DNA of 64,000 bases, taken from Amphiura filiformis (Eukaryota; Echinodermata; Ophiuroidea; Amphilepidida; Amphiuridae). The stretch is from assembly GCF_039555335.1 (NCBI RefSeq), contig NC_092644.1, forward strand, positions 48,152,428-48,216,427, in the 5' to 3' direction. Shown here in pieces: positions 57,001-64,000 of the stretch; within the stretch, counting starts at the first letter, position 1; every line of letters starts with the position of its first letter. A program made the position numbers and the translations under genes. The notes beneath the pieces were generated by a model, which was not told the DNA's origin, ran no database searches, and saw nothing but the letters and a program-made list of their open reading frames with translations.

Positions 57001-60000
57001 CAAAATAAGTAACAAAATCAGTGAAAAATGAAAGTTGCTGTTCAAATTGAACTTGTAAGGATCTTTGGGTGACAGATCAAATGGAAAAATATGGGGTCTT
57101 TGGGTGACAGAGCATGTGTTTGTAAAAAAATATGGGGTCTTTGGGTGACAGCGATGCTGAAAAAGGGGTCTTAACAGCCCTACATACGCATCACCTCCAA
57201 AGTTGGAGTGCCCCCCCCCCGGGTTCGATATCACTAATTTTGAAAAAGGTTCGGTATTCCTAAGGTTCGATATCACTAATTTTTAATAAGGTTCGCTCTC
57301 TCTAATTTTAAATAAGGTCCGCTGTCACTAATTTATTGAAGGTTCGCTATCTCTAAGGTTCGCTATCACTAATTTAAAATAAGGTCCGCTATCTCTAATT
57401 TTAACAATAACGGTATCCCTAAGGTTCGCTATCTCTAATTTCAAATACGGTCCGCTATCTCTAAGGTTCGCTATCTCTAAGGTTCGCTATCTCTAAGGTT
57501 CGCTATCACTAATTTCAAATAAGGTTCACTATCTCTAATTTCAAACAAGGTTCGCTATCTCTAATTTATAATAAGGTTCGCTATCTCTAATTTTAGATAA
57601 GGCTCGCTATCTCTAATTTTAAATAAGGTTCGCTATCTCTAATTTTAAATAAGGTATAGATAGCGGACCTTATTTGTGACCGTCCACGGCGAATGAGCCG
57701 TAAATTCCTCCCCCGGTAAATTTTGTTTTATTTCGTGTTTAAAAAATAAACATCATAAACTTAAAAATGGTATATCATTTGACTTCAAACGATATCCAGA
57801 AGCGGGGTTATGGTTTGTTATACTTTGCTCCTTCAACAAAATTATAGCTTTTTACGTTTTTACATATGTCTCTTTTTCCACATTGTTGGCAATAAATATC
57901 AAACAGTCATAATTGGCGGTCATTTCAAATCATCCCCAAGTCAACGAGGTTTAAGAAAGTTCTCTCATTGTTAATTGTTGGTTATGCATATCTGTACAAA
58001 ATACAATGCCTAGTAACCCACCACTTGAACAGGATTTAGCAATATAAGCAAACAAAGACCAGAGCTATTAAAAAGTTCTATAGCCATCTAAGGTAGAAGC
58101 TTATTATCCACTTCAACAATAGGATTATTGATTAGTTTTGACTATCGAAATGAGACGGATGTCGGGCCAGCTTGTTACCAATAAATATGACCTTCGTACA
58201 CATTTTACACCGTAACTCAGAATACAATTTAGGGAATTTACGGCTCATTTGTGCTGCCGGGTCACATTTGAAATTAGAGATATCGGACCTTATTTAAAAT
58301 TAGAAATAGCGGACCTTTTTTAAAATTAGAGATAGCGGACCTTTTTTTAAAATTAGACATAGCGGACCTTATTTAAAATTAGAGATAGTGGACCTTATTT
58401 AAGATTAGTGATAACGAACCTTAGGTTTTGCGTACCCTAATCAAAATTAGTTATAGCGAACCTTAGAGATAGCGAACCTTAATTAATTAGGGATATCGAA
58501 CCCTAAACAAAATTAGTGATATCGAACCTAAGGTATAGCGGACCTTTATTGCAATTAGTGATAACGAACCTTAGAGATAGCGAACCTTCAATAAATTAGT
58601 GATAGCGGACCTTATTCAAGATTAGTGATAGCGAACCTTATTTTAAATTAGTGATAGCGAACAATATTAAAAATTAGTGATATCGAACCTTAGAACTAGC
58701 GAACCTTGTTCTAAATTAGTGATATCGAACCTTACAAGTAGCGGACCTTTTTATTACGTGTAGCGAACCCTTTTCTATTAGAGATAGCTGGATTCTGATC
58801 TCCATAGACTTTACACGTTAGTGATAGCGAACCCTAGAGATAGCGAACCTTAGAGATAGCGGTCCTTAGAGATAGCGGGATGTCACCAATAGGTTTACAA
58901 CAGTGAATTCAATGAAATCCCCAAAATGAAATAGAATCTAAAAAACGACATTTCGTCTTACAGTTTGGTCATAAGGTTCGTTGGCTGGTGTCGTATAAAA
59001 ATGCAAGGTCAACGGTAATCCAAATGGAAGACTAACCGATAAATGGCTAGATGCTAATGGCTATATTGTGTGTGCTCTGTGACCACAAATTAGGTGCACT
59101 TTTTGTCTCTTTTATTACATGTACAGATACTGAAATGCCAACTATTACTGGCACACCCTCCGCCGTAACTACTACCACAGATGCGGGTGTCGCGACTGCT
59201 GCTGTTACTTGGACGGATCCAACGGCTTCTGATAATTCTGGTGATGTGACACTAACGTCAGACTCCTCGAGCGGATCAAACTTCCCTATCGGCACTACTA
59301 CAGTGACCTTCACTGCAACAGATCCTAGTGGCAATACGGCGACCGATTCCTTCACTATAACAGTATCAGGTAGGACTGATAGCTCGATCGGAGAAGTTTG
59401 CTTAAGTTTTAAACATTTTAGCTCTTTTAATCGAAGCACTTGTGTGAACTTTTATTAACTCTGAACCCACATTTTAAACGACATCTTAGGTACATGAATT
59501 TGTTAATTTTGACCAAATTTGTTGACTATATTTTAACTGGTTGGTGTTACGGTAACAATGCGATGTCCACGGTCATCCATATGGATGACCTATCTCTAAA
59601 AAGATATGTGCTAAATGGTTATGGCTTCGGATCTGAACAAACATTAACTGTACTTTTTGTTAATTACAGATGATGAGAATCCTACTATTACTGGCACACC
59701 ATCCGCCGTAACTACTACCACAGATGCGAGTGTCGCGACTGCTGCTGTGACTTGGACGGATCCAACGGCTTCTGATAATTCTGGTGTTGTGACACTAACG
59801 TCAGACTCCTCGAGCGGATCAAACTTCCCTATCGGCACTACTACAGTGACCTTCACTGCAACAGATCCTAGTGGCAATACGGCGACCGATTCCTTCACTA
59901 TAACAGTATCAGGTAGGACTGATAGCTCGATCGGAGAAGTTTGCTTAAGTTTTAAAAATCTTAGCTCTTTTAATCGAAGCACTTGTGTAAACTTTTGTTA

Positions 60001-63000
60001 ACTCTGAACCCACAGTTTTAAACGACATCTTAGGTATATGAATTTGTTAATTTTGACCAAATTTGTGACTATATTTTAACTGGTTGGTGTTACGGTAACA
60101 ATGCGATGTCCACGGTCATCCATATGGATGACCTATCTCTAAAAGATATGTGTTAATGGTTATGGCTTCGGATCTGAACAAACATTAACTGTACTTTTTT
60201 TGTTAATTACAGATGATGAGAACCCTACTATTACTGGCACACCATCCGCCGTAACTACTACCACAGATGCGAGTGTCGCGACTGCTGCTGTGACTTGGAC
60301 GGATCCAACGGCTTCTGATAATTCTGGTGTTGTGACACTAACTTCAGACTCCTCGAGCGGATCAAACTTCCCTATCGGCACTACTACAGTGACCTTCACT
60401 GCAACAGATCCTAGTGGCAATACGGCGACCGATTCCTTCACTATAACAGTATCAGGTAGGACTGATAGCTCGATCGGAGAAGTTTGCTTAAGTTTTAAAA
60501 ATTTTCGCTCTTTTATTCGAAGCACTTGTGTGAACTTTATATTAACTCTGAACCCACACTTTAAAACGACATCTTAGATATGAATTTGTTAAGTTTGACC
60601 AAATTTGTTGACTATAGGTTAACTGGTTGGTGTTACGGTAACAATGCGATGTCCACGGTCATCCATATGGATGACCTATCTCTAAAAAGATATGTGCTAA
60701 ATGGTTATGGCTTCGGATCTGAACAAACATTAACTGTACTTTTTTGTTAATTACAGATGATGAGAATCCTACTATTACTGGCACACCATCCGCCGTAACT
60801 ACTACCACAGATGCGAGTGTCGCGACTGCTGCTGTAACTTGGACGGATCCAACGGCTTCTGATAATTCTGGTGTTGTGACACTAACGTCAGACTCCTCGA
60901 GCGGATCAAACTTCCCTATCGGCACTACTACAGTGACCTTCACTGCAACAGATCCTAGTGGCAATACGGCGACCGATTCCTTCACTATAACAGTATCAGG
61001 TAGGACTGATAGCTCGATCGGAGAAGTTTGCTTAAGTTTAAAAAATTTTAGCTCTTTTAATCGAAGCACTTGTGTAAACTTTTGTTAACTCTGAACCCAC
61101 AGTTTTAAACGACATCTTAGGTATATGAATTTGTTAATTTTGACCAAATTTGTGACTATATTTTAACTGGTTGGTGTTACGGTAACAATGCGATGTCCAC
61201 GGTCATCCAATATGGATGACCTATCTCTAAAAAGATATGTGTTAATGGTTATGGCTTCGGATCTGAACAAACATTAACTGTACTTTTTTTGTTAATTACA
61301 GATGATGAGAACCCTACTATTACTGGCACACCATCCGCCGTAACTACTACCACAGATGCGAGTGTCGCGACTGCTGCTGTGACTTGGACGGATCCAACGG
61401 CTTCTGATAATTCTGGTGTTGTGACACTAACTTCAGACTCCTCGAGCGGATCAAACTTCCCTATCGGCACTACTACAGTGACCTTCACTGCAACAGATCC
61501 TAGTGGCAATACGGCGACCGATTCCTTCACTATAACAGTATCAGGTAGGACTGATAGCTCGATCGGAGAAGTTTGCTTAAGTTTTAAAAATTTTCGCTCT
61601 TTTATTCGAAGCACTTGTGTGAACTTTATATTAACTCTGAACCCACATTTTAAAACGACATCTTAGATATGAATTTGTTAAGTTTGACCAAATTTGTTGA
61701 CTTTATGTTAAATGGATGGTGTTACGGTAACAATGCGATGTCCACGGTCATCCATATGGATGACCTATCTCTAAAAAGATATGTGCTAAATGGTTATGGC
61801 TTCGGATCTGAACAAACATTAACTGTACTATTTGTTAATTACAGATGATGAGAATCCTACTATTACTGGCACACCATCCGCCGTAACTACTACCACAGAT
61901 GCGAGTGTCGCGACTGCTGCTGTGACTTGGACGGATCCAACGGCTTCTGATAATTCTGGTGTTGTGACACTAACGTCAGACTCCTCGAGCGGATCAAACT
62001 TCCCTATCGGCACTACTACAGTGACCTTCACTGCAACAGATCCTAGTGGCAATACGGCGACCGATTCCTTCACTATAACAGTATCAGGTAGGACTGATAG
62101 CTCGATCGGATAAGTTTGCTTAAGTTTTTAAAAATTTCGCTCTTTTAATCGAAGCACTTGTGTGAACTTTATATTAACTCTGAACCCACACTTTAAAACG
62201 ACATCTTAGATATGAATTTGTTAAGTTTGACCAAATTTGTTGACTATAGGTTAACTGGTTGGTGTTACGGTAACAATGCGATGTCCACGGTCATCCATAT
62301 GGATGACCTATCTCTAAAAAGATATGTGCTAAATGGTTATGGCTTCGGATCTGAACAAACATTAACTGTACTTTTTTGTTAATTACAGATGATGAGAATC
62401 CTACTATTACTGGCACACCATCCGCCGTAACTACTACCACAGATGCGAGTGTCGCGACTGCTGCTGTAACTTGGACGGATCCAACGGCTTCTGATAATTC
62501 TGGTGTTGTGACACTAACGTCAGACTCCTCGAGCGGATCAAACTTCCCTATCGGCACTACTACAGTGACCTTCACTGCAACAGATCCTAGTGGCAATACG
62601 GCGACCGATTCCTTCACTATAACAGTATCAGGTAGGACTGATAGCTCGATCGGAGAAGTTTGCTTAAGTTTAAAAAATTTTAGCTCTTTTAATCGAAGCA
62701 CTTGTGTAAACTTTTGTTAACTCTGAACCCACAGTTTTAAACGACATCTTAGGTATATGAATTTGTTAATTTTGACCAAATTTGTGACTATATTTTAACT
62801 GGTTGGTGTTACGGTAACAATGCGATGTCCACGGTCATCCATATGGATGACCTATCTCTAAAAAGATATGTGTTAATGGTTATGGCTTCGGATCTGAACA
62901 AACATTAACTGTACTTTTTTTGTTAATTACAGATGATGAGAACCCTACTATTACTGGCACACCATCCGCCGTAACTACTACCACAGATGCGAGTGTCGCG

Positions 63001-64000
63001 ACTGCTGCTGTGACTTGGACGGATCCAACGGCTTCTGATAATTCTGGTGTTGTGACACTAACTTCAGACTCCTCGAGCGGATCAAACTTCCCTATCGGCA
63101 CTACTACAGTGACCTTCACTGCAACAGATCCTAGTGGCAATACGGCGACCGATTCCTTCACTATAACAGTATCAGGTAGGACTGATAGCTCGATCGGAGA
63201 AGTTTGCTTAAGTTTTAAAAATTTTCGCTCTTTTATTCGAAGCACTTGTGTGAACTTTATATTAACTCTGAACCCACATTTTAAAACGACATCTTAGATA
63301 TGAATTTGTTAAGTTTGACCAAATTTGTTGACTTTAGGTTAAATGGATGGTGTTACGGTAACAATGCGATGTCCACGGTCATCCATATGGATGACCTATC
63401 TCTAAATAGATATGTGCTAAATGGTTATGGCTTCGGATCTGAACAAACATTAACTGTACTATTTGTTAATTACAGATGATGAGAATCCTACTATTACTGG
63501 CACACCATCCGCCGTAACTACTACCACAGATGCGAGTGTCGCGACTGCTGCTGTGACTTGGACGGATCCAACGGCTTCTGATAATTCTGGTGTTGTGACA
63601 CTAACGTCAGACTCCTCGAGCGGATCAAACTTCCCTATCGGCACTACTACAGTGACCTTCACTGCAACAGATCCTAGTGGCAATACGGCGACCGATTCCT
63701 TCACTATAACAGTATCAGGTAGGACTGATAGCTCGATCGGATAAGTTTGCTTAAGTTTTTAAAAATTTCGCTCTTTTAATCGAAGCACTTGTGTGAACTT
63801 TATATTAACTCTGAACCCACACTTTAAAACGACATCTTAGATATGAATTTGTTAAGTTTGACCAAATTTGTTGACTATAGGTTAACTGGTTGGTGTTACG
63901 GTAACAATGCGATGTCCACGGTCATCCATATGGATGACCTATCTCTAAAAAGATATGTGCTAAATGGTTATGGCTTCGGATCTGAACAAACATTAACTGT
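47940..64000 (+). CDS. HYR-domain (hyalin-repeat) secreted or surface protein gene, 3' end beyond window
   Basis: Proposed model: signal-peptide exon 47940-48003, then nine HYR exons 59127-59369, 59670-59912, 60213-60455, 60757-60999, 61302-61544, 61845-62087, 62389-62631, 62933-63175 and 63476-63718, continuing past the right edge. All HYR exons are 243 nt and phase 1-1, so adding or losing one never breaks the frame. HYR is an Ig-like beta-sandwich used in extracellular adhesion and matrix proteins such as echinoderm hyalin; in hyalin it mediates cell adhesion in the layer around the embryo. The modules here have no cysteine. The HYR exons are secure; linking them to the 47940 exon across 11 kb rests on matching phase, strand and sense (final G + AT gives Asp) and on the absence of another candidate first exon. 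Confidence 0.6.
48404..48605. repeat. Degenerate (A/G)CGTCTAAGAT-type tandem repeat
   Basis: The decamer TCTTAGACG(C/T) or its complement occurs about nine times, in both orientations, including ATCTTAGACGTCTAAGAT. The Y/CGTCTAAGA core is self-similar, so hairpins can form. Confidence 0.65.
48690..49590. other. Putative HYR intron 1, left part: no exon seen
   Basis: Contains a TTGGGTAAATTTTACCCAA palindrome (about 48763) and relatives of TTGGGTAAA, and a GAGCGACGGGCGAGTGGTA / GAGCGACAGGCGAGTGGTA direct duplicate near 49138-49174. No phase-1 coding exon is recognised. Confidence 0.4.
49596..51073. mobile_element. 1.5-kb DNA transposon with ~90-bp terminal inverted repeats
   Basis: Ends GGCCGCAACCGCCACAACGT and, inverted, GGCCGTAACCGCCACAACGT, continuing GGAGCTGCTACGCGTAGC; further in, TGACCAATCATGTTAGA is inverted at 50994-51010. 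No transposase ORF. The interior (50060-50690) is present inverted at 2930-3790. Confidence 0.78.
51074..52014. other. Gene-free stretch in putative HYR intron 1
   Basis: GCACAACGCCTAGGCGATGA then CCACAAGCCTCAGCACACT (about 51614-51652) repeats a block at about 48638-48675. Nothing else recognised. Confidence 0.4.
52015..55859. repeat. Region bounded by inverted arms, possible composite element (3.8 kb)
   Basis: The left arm 52015-52250 (GTAAAAGTTAATCACCTAGGTA, ACTAATTTGGACCT, GTCTATGACCCTCAAAATGA, TGGTCGTAAGGATCACA) is found inverted at the right, but split between 55195-55470 and 55799-55859. The interior holds the 900-bp tandem duplication. No coding seen. Confidence 0.55.
53333..55143 (+). 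repeat. Tandem duplication of a 900-bp segment
   Basis: 53333-54232 and 54233-55143 are nearly identical, from TATTGAGAAAGAATCGTGCG to GCTAGACAAACAATTTGGTA. The second copy has a short extra TATAAAACCCGATATAAAAC. The first ~300 bp of each is the family found inverted at 28501-28800. Confidence 0.92.
56165..56285 (+). repeat. Fragment of the GGGTCATCGGGTA element
   Basis: GGGGTCATCGGGTATATTCGACTTC followed by AGGGGCCCATTATATTGACAG matches the right half of 36452-36898. Confidence 0.5.
56597..58874. mobile_element. Foldback (FB)-like element: inverted arms made of short tandem repeats, 8-bp flanking repeat
   Basis: The left arm (56614-57663) is an array of AAGGTTCGCTATCTCTAATTT-type units; the right arm (58262-58874) is the same unit inverted (AAATTAGAGATAGCGGACCTT). 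The 0.6-kb spacer has inverted edges (ATGAGCCGTAAATTCC 57693-57708 / GGAATTTACGGCTCAT 58233-58248). ACCAATAG stands directly outside both ends (56589-56596, 58875-58882), a probable 8-bp target duplication. Another element is inserted at 56717-57223. No ORF in the spacer. Confidence 0.78.
56717..57223 (-). mobile_element. C/G-run element inserted in the left FB arm
   Basis: Starts with a CCGGGGGAGGGGG run and ends CCAAAGTTGGAGTGCCCCCC. The interior repeats TATGGGGTCATTGGGTGAGA and TCTTTGGGTGACAG, as in 27445-27836, with which it shares long exact stretches. The AAGGTTCGATA unit is present on both sides, which shows the insertion cut through the array. Confidence 0.75.
59127..59369 (+). CDS. 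HYR module exon 1
   Basis: 81 codons, phase 1-1, TACAG acceptor and GTAGGA donor. It differs from the other eight: DTEMP at the start instead of DDENP, DAGVA for DASVA, and SGDVTL for SGVVTL. It carries the HYR hallmarks TWTDPTASDNSG and FPIGTTTVTFTATDPSGN, ending FTITVS. As the most divergent copy, next to a divergent upstream intron, it marks the 5' edge of the array. Confidence 0.85.
59670..59912 (+). CDS. HYR module exon 2
   Basis: Same length and phase as module 1; begins (G)AT GAT GAG AAT (DDENP). Module landmarks by residue: PTITGTPSAV 5-14, Trp29 in TWTDPTA, DNSG 36-39, FPIGTTTV 53-60, DPSGN 66-70, FTITVS 76-81. No cysteine. Confidence 0.88.
60213..60455 (+). CDS. HYR module exon 3
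   Basis: Protein identical to module 2. Silent marks: GAGAAC (Asn codon) and ACTTCAGAC (Thr codon), shared with modules 5 and 8. Confidence 0.88.
60757..60999 (+). CDS. HYR module exon 4
   Basis: Protein identical to module 2. Silent mark GCTGTAACTTGG, shared only with module 7 and with neither 2 nor 6. Confidence 0.88.
61302..61544 (+). CDS. HYR module exon 5
   Basis: Protein identical to module 2; has the GAGAAC and ACTTCAGAC silent marks of modules 3 and 8. Confidence 0.88.
61845..62087 (+). CDS. HYR module exon 6
   Basis: Protein identical to module 2. The downstream intron has CGGATAAGTTTGC in place of CGGAGAAGTTTGC, shared only with module 9. Confidence 0.88.
62389..62631 (+). CDS. 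HYR module exon 7
   Basis: Protein identical to module 2; shares the GCTGTAACTTGG mark with module 4, from which it lies 1632 bp. Confidence 0.88.
62933..63175 (+). CDS. HYR module exon 8
   Basis: Protein identical to module 2; shares the GAGAAC/ACTTCAGAC marks with module 5, from which it lies 1631 bp. Confidence 0.88.
63476..63718 (+). CDS. HYR module exon 9
   Basis: Protein identical to module 2; its flanking introns carry the module-6 marks (1631 bp away). The intron that follows runs off the right edge and ends in the sequence that normally precedes the next acceptor, so at least one more module is expected outside. Confidence 0.88.

Larger units (their letters stand above)
59571..63939. 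repeat. 20-bp perfect palindrome in every HYR intron
   Basis: GGTCATCCATATGGATGACC occurs at 59571, 60114, 60657, 61746, 62289, 62833, 63377 and 63920; the copy at 61201-61221 has one extra A in the centre. Just upstream each intron also has GTTACGGTAAC, another short palindrome. The first intron upstream of module 1 shows only a decayed version. Confidence 0.9.

Noticed and set aside
56878..57276. Minus-strand 132-residue open frame
   Set aside because: It is the same repeat-derived frame as at 27391-27900, within the nested C/G-run element.
59047..63704. Long minus-strand open frames opposite each HYR exon (81-136 residues)
   Set aside because: They are antisense shadows of the HYR coding exons. 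They cross the exon borders without splice signals and repeat only because the exons repeat.

Overview
This window is nuclear DNA from an animal, most likely an invertebrate deuterostome (echinoderm or hemichordate). It is AT-rich, coding sequence is split into short exons bounded by GT/AG sites, most of the length is dispersed and palindromic repeats, and the right end carries tandem HYR (hyalin-repeat) exons like those of echinoderm hyalins. There are no bacterial-style operons. The organism assignment is inference.

Two genes can be supported, both on the + strand. (1) From 4339 to 17637, eight exons encode a predicted secreted, charged protein of about 301 residues. It has a signal peptide, no cysteine after the signal region, three related exons that all begin Gly-Glu-Glu, a polybasic Arg-Arg-Lys-Arg-Arg site and a helical C-terminus. 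I do not recognise the family. (2) From about 47940 to beyond the right edge lies an HYR-domain gene. A phase-1 signal-peptide exon (47940-48003) is followed, after a long repeat-filled putative intron, by nine 243-bp phase 1-1 exons (59127-63718), each one HYR module. Modules 2-9 are identical at protein level, and their ~300-bp introns are nearly as conserved as the exons, so the array is young or is homogenised.

The rest is a dense landscape of non-autonomous mobile elements, many folded back on themselves. 1-4338: repeat fragments and small hairpins. Introns of gene 1: two related TTAA-flanked foldback elements, a TA-flanked 1.7-kb element, and hairpins whose loops are TTAGGG-like tracts. 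17638-21700: hairpin elements and a tRNA-Thr-like SINE. 21740-23210: a decayed LINE with a reverse-transcriptase core. 23900-47900: long palindromes (23947-24105; 31692-33930; 42828-44948), several TTAA-flanked elements, tandem repeats, duplicated SINEs (one internally inverted) and C/G-run elements. 48004-59126 (putative HYR intron 1): a 1.5-kb TIR element, a 900-bp tandem duplication, and a 2.3-kb foldback element whose arms are arrays of a short repeat, flanked by an 8-bp direct repeat.

The two genes show no functional link beyond both being predicted to enter the secretory pathway. All family assignments come from motifs read by eye; no database search was possible.
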